Source: Cyanobacteria bacterium HKST-UBA02
GTDB lineage: Bacteria; Cyanobacteriota; Vampirovibrionia; Obscuribacterales; Obscuribacteraceae
Assembly: GCA_020431945.1 (NCBI GenBank)
Contig: JAGQHH010000168.1
Location: 1 to 20,902, forward strand
DNA: 20,902 bases
Reading direction: 5' to 3'
A program made the translations under genes and the position numbers. Below, one piece after another: positions 6,981 to 14,037 of this stretch (position 1 is the first letter of the stretch; every line of letters starts with the position of its first letter). The notes below the pieces were generated by a model. The model was given only the letters and a program-made list of their open reading frames with translations, did no database searches and was not told the DNA's origin.

Positions 6981-9482
6981 GTGGGTAAAACTAAAAGAAG
7001 AGTGCCCGTCGAGACGAGGAGCCGGGTTTTGGGCTCTCCTGGAGATGAGAAGTGGAAGAGACCGGAATTGAGGCTCGGCGCCGAGCCCGAGCCTGAGTGC
7101 GACCCTGATTCAACGGAGTTGGAAGTAGCCAGGATCGATGAAGATCCTTTCCGGCAGTATGGTCTCAGGCTGGACGAAAACTACGAGTTCATGGCTCTTC
7201 TGGGTGAAGGCGGTATGGGCAGGGTCTTCAAGGTGAGGGACCGGAGCCTGGGAAAACACTTCGCTGTCAAGGCGATCAAGCCGGAGCTCCTGGAGGATAA
7301 AGCTACTCTCAAGCGTTTCGAGAGCGAGGCCACCGGAGCCGTAGGGCTCAGCCATCCCAATCTGGTCTCGGTCTACGGCATGAAAGTCACCGAGGACGGC
7401 AAGCAGCCTTATCTGCTCATGGATTATTATGCCGGTAAGAGTCTGGCCGATCTCCTGAACCTCGAGGTAAAGCTCGATCAGAGCCGGGCTCTGGCGATCT
7501 TCATCCAGATCTGCGATGCGGTCCAGTATGCTCACGATCAGAAAGTGGTGCACCGGGATCTCAAGCCCGGCAACATCCTCCTGGTCAGGGAAGACGGTGT
7601 CAGCGATTTCGTCAAAGTCCTGGATTTCGGAATCGCCAGGTTCTTGTTCAATAACGCTTCCGGAGCCACCACCCAGGGCCTCACTCAAGACCAGCAGATT
7701 CTCGGCAGTCCGGAGTATATGAGCCCGGAGCAGTGCCGGGGCGAAACGCCCGATAGCCGCTCGGACATCTATTCCCTGGGCTGTGTCATGTACGAGTCCC
7801 TTTCGGGAGCCCCGCCATTTCGCACAGACAATCCAATCAAGACCCTCATGTGTCATGTCAATAACGAGCCCCGCCCTTTCGAGGCGGCCCTGGGGGTGAG
7901 CAGGGAGCTTCTGGCTGTGGTGCTCAAATGTCTGGAAAAAGAACCGGAGAATCGCTATCAGAGCATGACTGAGCTCAAAGAAGATCTGGAGCTGATTCTT
8001 GCCGGGGCCCGTCCCAGAAGGGCAAGCAAAGCCAGAGTTAAAACCGGTTTGAAAGCCGGGATCACCCCCGCGACCCGCAAGCGTCTGCGCAAAGTGCTGG
8101 TGGTCTTCGGGGTAGTGGCGGCGGGTATCGGTATCCTGGCTGTTGCCTACACCGGTTTGAGCTCTGGTCCGGTTTCGGACGGCGAGCCTGAGCCGGGCGA
8201 TAACACCAGGCTGACATGGAACCTGCCTCCGGCCGACATGAACAATCTGGACTCGATGATCGCTTTTCTCGGGCGGGCTGCGGTGGAATCGGGAGAGAGA
8301 GGCGGCGCCGGTGATCTAAGCGAGGCACAGCTCGAATTGAGAGCCGCCGAGGCGAAGCGGCTTTCGGACGAGATGGTGGGAGTGATTGCTTCCCGGGGAC
8401 CGAAAGTGATCCCGACCATGCTCAAATATGTGGACAGCGACTACGAGCTGGTTCGTCATACAGTAGCCGCAGTTCTGATCAGGCTCAATTCGTATTCGGC
8501 GGGTCCACTCTGCGATCTGGTCTTGAGCACCAGGCGAGGCGGGCAGTACAGAAGAGCTGCCGAGACCCTGTCGCTTCTCGGCAAGCCCGGTGCCGACGAG
8601 CTGGTGGGACGCCTTTCTGCTGCTGATAATGCCGAATCCACTTTCAAGATCATGAACAACCTCACCCTTCTTCTGTCCCGCTCCGGAAATCCTTCCACTC
8701 TGGATGCCCGGAGCGCATCGAAGCTGGTTGCTTTTCTCGAGACCAGTAGCGATGCTCCCGGCCGCCGTCTGGCGGCCCTTGCTCTTGCCGCTCCGGCTCG
8801 GAACAACCAGGCTTTCAGGGAGGCTCTCATACGGGTGGCGTCCTCCGCCACCGATACCAATGTCAGGACTGCCAGTCTCTCTTCTCTGGGGGTCGTGGCG
8901 GACACCGATCCGGATCGGATCATGCCGTTCCTTATCGAGATTATGCAAAGCGATCCAGATGCTTTCGTGCGTTATGCCGCCTGTGTCAATCTCATCGCCA
9001 CGGGCTGGATCGGTGAGGGCGAGATGGCGGCTCTGTCCGGGGTGTCTGTGAATAGAGACAACCCCATGCTGGTCATGGCGGCGAGAACTGCCCTGGCCGT
9101 CAGGCAGGATCCGGTATCGGAAGGCGGCCTGCGCAATCCTCTGCCCTTTTCGCAGCGGGTCAATCTGAGCGCCGATACCGAAGCTCTCCAGGATCTGATC
9201 AAGCAGGCACCGGCATGGCTCCTTTCGGTGCCCGAGAGCGAAGGAGCGACTCTCCGGGAGCCGGAGATGGCCGGATTCCTGATGTCTTTCTTAATGAGCC
9301 GTGGCTTTTCCGAGCAGACCGATCTTCCTTTCGAAGAGGTTTTGAGCAAGCTTAAAATGATCGGCTATCAGGCTACTCCCTCGACCTCGTGGATTCTTTA
9401 TCGAGCCCTGACCAGCCCTGCCGAGGAGCGTGGCGAGATCGTGGAAGCCCTGGGCGACCTGGCAGGCACCAGGGTTTTCTGA
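6981..9482 (+). CDS. Membrane Ser/Thr protein kinase with HEAT-like C-terminal domain
   Basis: 833-residue PknB-type kinase. The catalytic domain spans about 70-340. It has the glycine loop G-E-G-G-M-G-R-V (75-82), ATP-anchoring Lys97 in F-A-V-K-A-I-K, and the catalytic loop H-R-D-L-K-P-G-N (191-198, Asp193). D-F-G-I-A-R is at 215-220 and S-P-E-Y-M-S-P-E-Q at 243-251. A basic stretch precedes one transmembrane helix (about 371-391). The remaining 440 residues, probably extracytoplasmic, contain repeated paired helices resembling HEAT repeats (about 470-705), where PknB would carry PASTA domains. The start is uncertain. GTG 6981 has no Shine-Dalgarno, whereas TTG 7029 has GAGGAG 7 nt upstream and would give 817 residues; GTG 7002 is a third choice. 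The stop is 5 bp from the convergent flavoprotein gene. Its substrates are unknown. Confidence 0.88.
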   Translation: MGKTKRRVPVETRSRVLGSPGDEKWKRPELRLGAEPEPECDPDSTELEVARIDEDPFRQYGLRLDENYEFMALLGEGGMGRVFKVRDRSLGKHFAVKAIKPELLEDKATLKRFESEATGAVGLSHPNLVSVYGMKVTEDGKQPYLLMDYYAGKSLADLLNLEVKLDQSRALAIFIQICDAVQYAHDQKVVHRDLKPGNILLVREDGVSDFVKVLDFGIARFLFNNASGATTQGLTQDQQILGSPEYMSPEQCRGETPDSRSDIYSLGCVMYESLSGAPPFRTDNPIKTLMCHVNNEPRPFEAALGVSRELLAVVLKCLEKEPENRYQSMTELKEDLELILAGARPRRASKARVKTGLKAGITPATRKRLRKVLVVFGVVAAGIGILAVAYTGLSSGPVSDGEPEPGDNTRLTWNLPPADMNNLDSMIAFLGRAAVESGERGGAGDLSEAQLELRAAEAKRLSDEMVGVIASRGPKVIPTMLKYVDSDYELVRHTVAAVLIRLNSYSAGPLCDLVLSTRRGGQYRRAAETLSLLGKPGADELVGRLSAADNAESTFKIMNNLTLLLSRSGNPSTLDARSASKLVAFLETSSDAPGRRLAALALAAPARNNQAFREALIRVASSATDTNVRTASLSSLGVVADTDPDRIMPFLIEIMQSDPDAFVRYAACVNLIATGWIGEGEMAALSGVSVNRDNPMLVMAARTALAVRQDPVSEGGLRNPLPFSQRVNLSADTEALQDLIKQAPAWLLSVPESEGATLREPEMAGFLMSFLMSRGFSEQTDLPFEEVLSKLKMIGYQATPSTSWILYRALTSPAEERGEIVEALGDLAGTRVF

Positions 9483-9487
9483 CCGGC

Positions 9488-10765
9488 TCAAACAGCCTGA
9501 CCGGCAGCATTACCTGATGACCAGGCCCACTGGAAGTTGAAGCCTCCCAGTCTGCCTGTGACATCCACCACCTCGCCGATGAAGAAGAGTCCCGGAACTT
9601 TTTTTGCTGCCATAGAACTGGAGCTCAGGCCGGCAGTACTGACGCCGCCCCGGGTGACCTCGGCTTTCACATAGCCCACGGTAGACACCGGTTCTATCGT
9701 GAATGTCTTGAGTTGCTGGCAGAGAAGATCGATATTGCGGTTGCTCATCTGGGCAAGGGGCTCGGAGTCATCTAAAGCCAGGACCTCGGCGAGCTTCTGA
9801 CCGAAACGGGCAGGCAACCACTGGCTCAGGACATTCTTGATGTTCTTTCGTTCGCCTTCGCCGCGCATCTGTCTGAGAGTCTCTCCGGGATCCGGTATGT
9901 CGGGGCAGAAATCGATCGTGAGCCTTTCGCCGGGGCGCCAGTAGAGGGATGCCTGCAGGCTCGCCGGACCGCTCAGACCCTTGTGGGTGAAAAGGATATT
10001 CTCCCGGAAGCTCACCGAGTCGGCACTCACCATGGCATCGACGGCGATACCATAAAGATTGTCATAAGTCCTCATGTCTTTGCGGCTGAAAACAAAACCG
10101 TCCAGGGCCGGAGCCGTCTCTTCGATGGCAAGACCATAGTGCTCGGCGATGCTGTATCCCAGACCGGTGGCACCGACCTTCGGGACTGAGAGACCGCCTG
10201 TTGCGATCACCAGAGAGCGGCAGGCGAAGCTGCCGCGGCTGGTGCTCACCAGGAACATCGAAGGCTCGAGGATTCGGTCCGGCATCTCGAAATGGCTTTC
10301 GGATCGCGAATCGACTTTGAAGTCCTGTCCCTGCCTCTGGCCGCCGAGGAATCGTGCAATCGCTTGAATCCGGCAATTCAGGACGATTCTGGCGCCGGCA
10401 TCCTGGCATTCTTTTTCGAGCATGTCGACGATCCGGCTGGCGGAGTCGTCACAAAAAAGTTGACCGAGCTTTTTCTCGTGATACCGGATACGATTCTTCT
10501 CCACGAGCTCGATGAAGTCTCCGCATGTATAGCGGGAGAGCGCCGATTTGGCGAAATGAGGATTGCTCGACAGGAAACATTCGGGCTCGCAATAGAGATT
10601 GGTGAAATTGCAGCGCCCGCCGCCGGAGATGAGAATCTTCTTCCCGAGCTTGTCGCTGTGATCCAGGACCACTACTTTGCGGCCCCTTTTCGCCGCCTGC
10701 ATAGCGCACATGAGACCGGCGGCTCCGGCTCCGATTATGACAACGTCTGTAATTTCCCCGCTCAT
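9488..10765 (-). CDS. HI0933/YhiN-family flavoprotein (NAD(P)/FAD-dependent oxidoreductase)
   Basis: 425-residue FAD protein. The N-terminal dinucleotide-binding motif is V-V-I-I-G-A-G-A-A-G-L (8-18). Family landmarks follow: I-S-G-G-G-R-C-N-F-T-N (46-56), V-I-A-T-G-G-L-S-V-P (186-195), T-H-K-G-L-S-G-P-A-S-L-Q (260-271), and the C-terminal G-E-V-V-D-V-T-G-R-L-G-G-F-N-F-Q-W-A-W (397-415). A roughly 25-residue stretch around 142-170 looks like an insertion between a beta strand and the second FAD contact. The physiological reaction of this widespread family is not established. No Shine-Dalgarno precedes the ATG; instead TATGAT lies 8 bp upstream (10779-10774), suggesting a leaderless transcript. 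It faces away from the gene at 10807 across 41 bp, and its 3' end is 5 bp from the kinase stop. Confidence 0.85.
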   Translation of the reverse strand: MSGEITDVVIIGAGAAGLMCAMQAAKRGRKVVVLDHSDKLGKKILISGGGRCNFTNLYCEPECFLSSNPHFAKSALSRYTCGDFIELVEKNRIRYHEKKLGQLFCDDSASRIVDMLEKECQDAGARIVLNCRIQAIARFLGGQRQGQDFKVDSRSESHFEMPDRILEPSMFLVSTSRGSFACRSLVIATGGLSVPKVGATGLGYSIAEHYGLAIEETAPALDGFVFSRKDMRTYDNLYGIAVDAMVSADSVSFRENILFTHKGLSGPASLQASLYWRPGERLTIDFCPDIPDPGETLRQMRGEGERKNIKNVLSQWLPARFGQKLAEVLALDDSEPLAQMSNRNIDLLCQQLKTFTIEPVSTVGYVKAEVTRGGVSTAGLSSSSMAAKKVPGLFFIGEVVDVTGRLGGFNFQWAWSSGNAAGQAV

Positions 10766-10773
10766 AACGCCCG

Positions 10774-10800
10774 ATCATACTGGAACTATGGAAGTATAAT
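10774..10800. promoter_or_regulatory. Symmetric divergent promoter pair (two -10 boxes in a dyad)
   Basis: ATCATACT (10774-10781) and AGTATAAT (10793-10800) are inverted copies with one mismatch around an 11-bp centre. They contain a minus-strand -10, TATGAT, and a plus-strand -10, TATAAT. The plus box ends 6 bp before ATG 10807 and the minus box ends 8 bp before ATG 10765. No good -35 is visible for either. Each -35 position would fall on the opposite -10 box, so the two directions probably compete. Confidence 0.5.
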
Positions 10801-10806
10801 GTGGCG

Positions 10807-11169
10807 ATGAGCAAACAATTACTGGATACATGCCTGGGCAGCCGCATCGAAGCCGCGGCCAGCAGTCTCGAGAATTTCGCCGTGAGGCTTTCCGGTGACC
10901 GTGGCATCATTTTCGAGGCGAGCGGCAATCAGGCTTCCTTCCGGGTCGCTTGGAAAATAGTGGACGGGGATAGCCTCCCGGACCTGCATGAGGCGGTTTG
11001 CTCGGTGGACTGGTCCTGGATCGCCGGCTCCACCATCAAAGCATTTCATGAGGTCGGACCGGGAATCAGGCTGGAGCTGGATCCTGCCGGACCGCTCACG
11101 ATCTCGACTGCCCTGTGGGAAGGCAAGCCATTCCTTTCGTTTCAACCTTACAGGCCTGCCAAGAAGTAA
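10807..11169 (+). CDS. Small protein of unknown function
   Basis: 120 residues, soluble, with no signal peptide or transmembrane segment. The composition is that of a compact alpha/beta domain, with four tryptophans, a Cys in V-C-S-V-D-W and a basic tail (R-P-A-K-K). I do not recognise a family. An in-frame GTG at 10801 could add two residues and would have GGAAG 6 nt upstream. The alternative, favoured here, is that TATAAT at 10795-10800 is a -10 box that puts transcription start on the A of this ATG. The exported TPR gene follows 18 nt after its stop, so the two form an operon. Confidence 0.65.
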   Translation: MSKQLLDTCLGSRIEAAASSLENFAVRLSGDRGIIFEASGNQASFRVAWKIVDGDSLPDLHEAVCSVDWSWIAGSTIKAFHEVGPGIRLELDPAGPLTISTALWEGKPFLSFQPYRPAKK

Positions 11170-11187
11170 AAAGTAGAGGATTCTCGA

Positions 11188-12387
11188 ATGGTCAAAAGAA
11201 CGACTCTGGTCACCGCTCTTTCACTGTATATGGTGCTGGCTCCTCTGCCCGCTCTGAGCCAGGCCGATGACTGGCGCAAATCCACCGACGAGGCGCTTTC
11301 CGCCTATAATGACGGCGACTTCCCGAAAGCCGAGGGTCTGCTCAAGAAAGCCCTGAGCGATGCCGAGCAATTCGGTGAAGGCGACTACAGGCTATTCCGC
11401 AGTCTCGACAATCTCGCTCTCATCTATTACAAAGAAGGCGATTTCGTGAAGTCGGAGCCCCTGCTGGAGCGTTCTCTCAAGCTCCGGGAAAAGAAATTCG
11501 GCAGCGACAATATCAAGATTGCCGACGGCCTGCACAATCTCGGTCTGCTCTATCTGAGCGAGGACAGGCTTCCGGAAGCCCGGGATCTTTTCACCCGTTT
11601 GCTTGCCATCAGGAAAAAATCCCTGGGTGAAGACCATGAGCTGGTGGCCACCACCATGAATAATCTCGCCGAAGTCTACGACCTCATGGGCGACTATAAA
11701 AAAGCCGAGAAGATGCTGAGCACCGCCCTGGCGATAAGAGAAAAGAAATTCGGCGAATTTCATGTGGATGTGGCCAATTCTCTCAACAACCTGGCCGGTC
11801 TTTATATGGACAAGGAAGACTATGACCGGGCCGAGCCTCTGCTCAAGCGCTCTCTGGCTATTCAAGAAAAGGTCTCGGAGGACAAGAGCCGGGACACCGG
11901 GCTTTCGGCGGTGCTCAATAATCTGGCCGAGCTCTATGATGCCCGGGGCGATTTCAAAGCTGCGGAGCCGCTGCTCAAGCGCTCTCTGAACATCGACGAG
12001 AAAGCCTACGGCGCCAACCACCCCGGCGTCGCCAAGACCCTCAACAATCTTGCGGCCTTATACATAGATGAAGACCGCTTCGATGAAGCCAGACCCTGTG
12101 TCGATCGCTCCTTGAAGATCACCGAGAGTCTCGAGGACCCCGAGCACCCTGGAATGATCCAGAGTCTGGCGGAGGTCGCCGAGCTCTATGTGTCCAAAGG
12201 CAAGAGCGAAGAAGCGTTGCCCATTCGGGAGCGCATACTGGTATTGCAAGAGCGCCGGCTCGGCAAGGACAGCCCGGAGCTGGTGATGTATATAGAGGAC
12301 TTCGCTGACACTCTCAAAGCTGCCGGGCAGAAAGAGAAAGCTCAGGAGCTCAAGCAACGCGCCCGGGATCTGAAGAAGAAAAAGTAG
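11188..12387 (+). CDS. Exported kinesin-light-chain-type TPR protein
   Basis: 399 residues. An N-terminal signal peptide (K-R-T-T followed by a hydrophobic run to about residue 23, cleavage near A-L-S-Q) sends it across the cytoplasmic membrane. The rest is eight to nine TPR units of about 42 residues with the TPR_12/kinesin-light-chain pattern N-N-L-A-x-L-Y...G-D-Y-x-x-A-E-x-L-L-x-x-S-L. It ends in a Lys-rich tail. Such arrays bind other proteins or peptides; the partner is unknown. The ATG is preceded by AGAGGA with a 7-nt spacer. Repeats 5 and 6 share 18 identical bases (11839-11856 and 11971-11988, offset 132 = 3 x 44), a mark of recent internal duplication. Its stop is 1 bp from the stop of the convergent neighbour. 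Confidence 0.85.
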   Translation: MVKRTTLVTALSLYMVLAPLPALSQADDWRKSTDEALSAYNDGDFPKAEGLLKKALSDAEQFGEGDYRLFRSLDNLALIYYKEGDFVKSEPLLERSLKLREKKFGSDNIKIADGLHNLGLLYLSEDRLPEARDLFTRLLAIRKKSLGEDHELVATTMNNLAEVYDLMGDYKKAEKMLSTALAIREKKFGEFHVDVANSLNNLAGLYMDKEDYDRAEPLLKRSLAIQEKVSEDKSRDTGLSAVLNNLAELYDARGDFKAAEPLLKRSLNIDEKAYGANHPGVAKTLNNLAALYIDEDRFDEARPCVDRSLKITESLEDPEHPGMIQSLAEVAELYVSKGKSEEALPIRERILVLQERRLGKDSPELVMYIEDFADTLKAAGQKEKAQELKQRARDLKKKK

Positions 12388-12388
12388 C

Positions 12389-13195
12389 TCAGTCGGGAAG
12401 AAGATTCGAGCGGCCCGACCCGATCAGGAAAGCCCGGAAAAGTGCTTTCAGGTCGGCACCGTCTTTGCTGTCGACCTGCTCGAAGGGCGCCCGGCGCCTG
12501 ATCCGGGCTTCGTTGTTATTTTCGAGCTCTGGTCTGCCATCCTGATCGAAAGAGCGGGTCGAGCCGAAAAGCTCGATGGTGTCCAGGGAGCCGGGCACGG
12601 GCCGGTAGATGGTTATGCTCTCCTGCTGGTACGTCTTTTTGATCCTGGCATTGGAAGGGTCCACCCTGAGCGCCGTGACGGTGCTCCGGAACTCCACCCG
12701 GTCGGTTACTCCTTCGACGAAGTCCTTGCTTTTGACGATGTGATATTCGTCGAGACGAGCAAGTCTGGTGCGGGATGTATAGGGCGTGCCGACATAGTGC
12801 CAGATCCCTCCCATTCGGTCTTTCTGCATGCCATATGAGAATTTGTGCAGCGCCTTGAACCTGATGGGGTTGGTGGAGGTCCTGCCGGTCTTGAAGTCAT
12901 GCCTGTTCACCGTGGTCTCTTCTTTCATCTGCCAGGTGCCCGCCATCCAGTCCGGGATCTTCACCCAGTAGTTGGAAGCCTGGTCCTGGGTGAGACCGCC
13001 CCTGTATATAGAGCCGGGTCTGAGATCATCGCTCACCGAAGGCATCAGCTCCACATGCTGGATTCCAGCCTCCAGGGTGCGTGCCCGAGCCGGCAGAAAA
13101 AGATTAAATGTCGCCAGAAACAGGCAGATTATGCGGAAACTACGCAAGCCCGGGGATTTTCCCCAATCGTCAAAAGCCCGGCCAGTTCTTATCAT
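12389..13195 (-). CDS. Exported protein of unknown function
   Basis: 268 residues. A hydrophobic segment at about 21-35 (I-I-C-L-F-L-A-T-F-N-L-F-L-P) ends in A-R-A and reads as a signal peptide, with cleavage near residue 38. The mature part is rich in Trp, Tyr and charged residues and includes W-V-K-I-P-D-W-M-A-G-T-W, suggestive of a beta-rich, lipocalin-like fold. I do not recognise the family with confidence. The start is uncertain. ATG 13195 lacks a Shine-Dalgarno; TTG 13213 has GGAG only 3 nt before it; the n-region is long with either. The gene points away from the 48-residue peptide gene, and its stop is 1 bp from the TPR gene stop. Confidence 0.7.
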   Translation of the reverse strand: MIRTGRAFDDWGKSPGLRSFRIICLFLATFNLFLPARARTLEAGIQHVELMPSVSDDLRPGSIYRGGLTQDQASNYWVKIPDWMAGTWQMKEETTVNRHDFKTGRTSTNPIRFKALHKFSYGMQKDRMGGIWHYVGTPYTSRTRLARLDEYHIVKSKDFVEGVTDRVEFRSTVTALRVDPSNARIKKTYQQESITIYRPVPGSLDTIELFGSTRSFDQDGRPELENNNEARIRRRAPFEQVDSKDGADLKALFRAFLIGSGRSNLLPD

Positions 13196-13243
13196 GGACA
13201 CTGTAATCGACAATTTCTCCGCTATTTTGAAGGAAACCCGAAG

Positions 13244-13390
13244 ATGGAAGCCAGAGTTAATTTAGAAGATCAAATCGACGCCGGTCAATCGGTCAGCGAG
13301 CCGGTGAATGAAAGCGAGACCCAGTCTCCCCGCTGCGAAAATGGCGTCTGCGAGCTTACCTGGAAACCCAGCCGCCCGAAAGCTGCTTAG
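13244..13390 (+). CDS. 48-residue Cys-containing peptide, unknown function
   Basis: A short acidic N-terminal half (E-D-Q-I-D-A-G-Q-S-V-S-E-P-V-N-E-S-E) leads to a compact C-terminal motif, C-E-N-G-V-C-E-L-T-W-K-P (31-42). Two cysteines are four apart, and the end is basic (S-R-P-K-A-A). AAGGA lies 9 nt before the ATG. It has no transmembrane segment or signal. It stands 28 bp upstream of the P-II-like gene on the same strand and may share transcripts with it. The Cys pair could bind metal or form a disulfide. That it is a real gene rests on the ribosome binding site, position and composition, so confidence is moderate. Confidence 0.55.
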   Translation: MEARVNLEDQIDAGQSVSEPVNESETQSPRCENGVCELTWKPSRPKAA

Positions 13391-13406
13391 CGCTTTCGAA
13401 TTTTAG

Positions 13407-13412
13407 TACTAT
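13407..13412 (+). promoter_or_regulatory. -10-like TACTAT 6 bp before the P-II-like ATG
   Basis: TACTAT ends 6 bp before ATG 13419, which places the expected transcription start on the A of the start codon. There is no usable Shine-Dalgarno, because the only AGGG touches the ATG. No convincing -35 is seen. Confidence 0.4.
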
Positions 13413-13418
13413 ATAGGG

Positions 13419-13736
13419 ATGAAGCTGATATCTGCTGTTATCCGCCCCAAATCCGTTACCAGGCTGGCAAGCATGCTGCGCAAGGCCAATGTTCCCGGTC
13501 TCACGGTCTTGAAAGCCCAGGGTTTCGGCCGTGAATTCAAAGCTGCCGACGTCGAGATGGTGGGTATTCTCACCGAAAAGGCCAAAGTCGAGATCGCCGT
13601 GGAAGACAACGATCTCGATCGTGTGGTCAAGCTCGTCTATGACGCGGTAGGAACCGGTCGCGAAGGTGACGGCATAATCTTCGTCTTCGATCTGGTCAGT
13701 GTCACCAGGATCGAAGCAACTGATTCGGAAGAATAG
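13419..13736 (+). CDS. P-II-like signalling protein with altered T-loop
   Basis: 105-residue protein with the P-II (GlnB/GlnK) fold. It starts M-K-L-I-S-A-V-I-R-P, has the G-F-G-R turn at 35-38, K-V-E-I-A-V at 56-61, and the ATP-loop/strand signature T-G-R-E-G-D-G-I-I-F-V-F-D at 79-91. P-II trimers bind ATP/ADP and 2-oxoglutarate and control nitrogen and carbon enzymes or transporters. The T-loop (39-55) is about two residues shorter than in GlnB and has no Tyr at the uridylylation position and no tyrosine in the loop at all. The usual Lys in G-D-G-K-I-F is Ile86, and one of the two C-terminal arginines is Glu99. Nucleotide binding and covalent control are therefore doubtful. It has no glnA or amtB neighbour. 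The stop is 4 bp from the convergent small gene. Confidence 0.8.
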   Translation: MKLISAVIRPKSVTRLASMLRKANVPGLTVLKAQGFGREFKAADVEMVGILTEKAKVEIAVEDNDLDRVVKLVYDAVGTGREGDGIIFVFDLVSVTRIEATDSEE

Positions 13737-13740
13737 AGCT

Positions 13741-13953
13741 TTATTTGTTGCCGGGCTTTTTGCGCTTCAGCTCTTCAATCTCGTTGAGCTTTGCTTTGGC
13801 GCGCATGCGTTTTTCGAGTTGCTCGGGAGAAAAAGGATAAGCGCACCAGCCTGCTTGATTGGTGGGACATGTGGAAAGCATCGACAGTCCTGGCTTTTTG
13901 GCTTTTTTACCGGCGCCGGTCGTTTCTTTCGTCTTTGTCGAAGAACCTTTCAT
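13741..13953 (-). CDS. Small Lys-rich protein with two cysteines, unknown function
   Basis: 70 residues. A basic, low-complexity start (K-G-S-S-T-K-T-K-E-T-T-G-A-G-K-K) leads to a central S-T-C-P-T-N-Q-A-G-W-C-A-Y-P-F-S-P-E-Q motif with cysteines eight residues apart. A charged helix (L-E-K-R-M-R-A-K-A-K-L-N-E-I) ends the protein. I do not recognise the family; a DNA-, RNA- or ribosome-associated role would be a guess from charge alone. The ATG has a strong AGGAG 5 nt upstream, lying in the loop and flank of a small hairpin (CTACT-GAGG-AGTAG, 13969-13956). It lies 84 bp downstream of the deaminase gene on the same strand. Confidence 0.6.
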   Translation of the reverse strand: MKGSSTKTKETTGAGKKAKKPGLSMLSTCPTNQAGWCAYPFSPEQLEKRMRAKAKLNEIEELKRKKPGNK

Positions 13954-14037
13954 AGCTACTCCTCAGTAGTCCACTTGGTTCTAAAGTAGCACTTATCGGC
14001 ATTTTCGTTGAGGCCTTGACACAATTTTTTTATGTAA

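Noticed and set aside
5698..7071. Long open frame (457 codons) on the plus strand opposite dapL
   Set aside because: It lies antisense to a gene with intact catalytic motifs and has no recognisable domain. It arises from third-position GC bias.
14012..14035. TTGACA followed by a T-run near the deaminase 3' end, as a promoter or terminator
   Set aside because: No -10 lies at a proper distance downstream of TTGACA, and the T-run has no stable stem in front of it on either strand.
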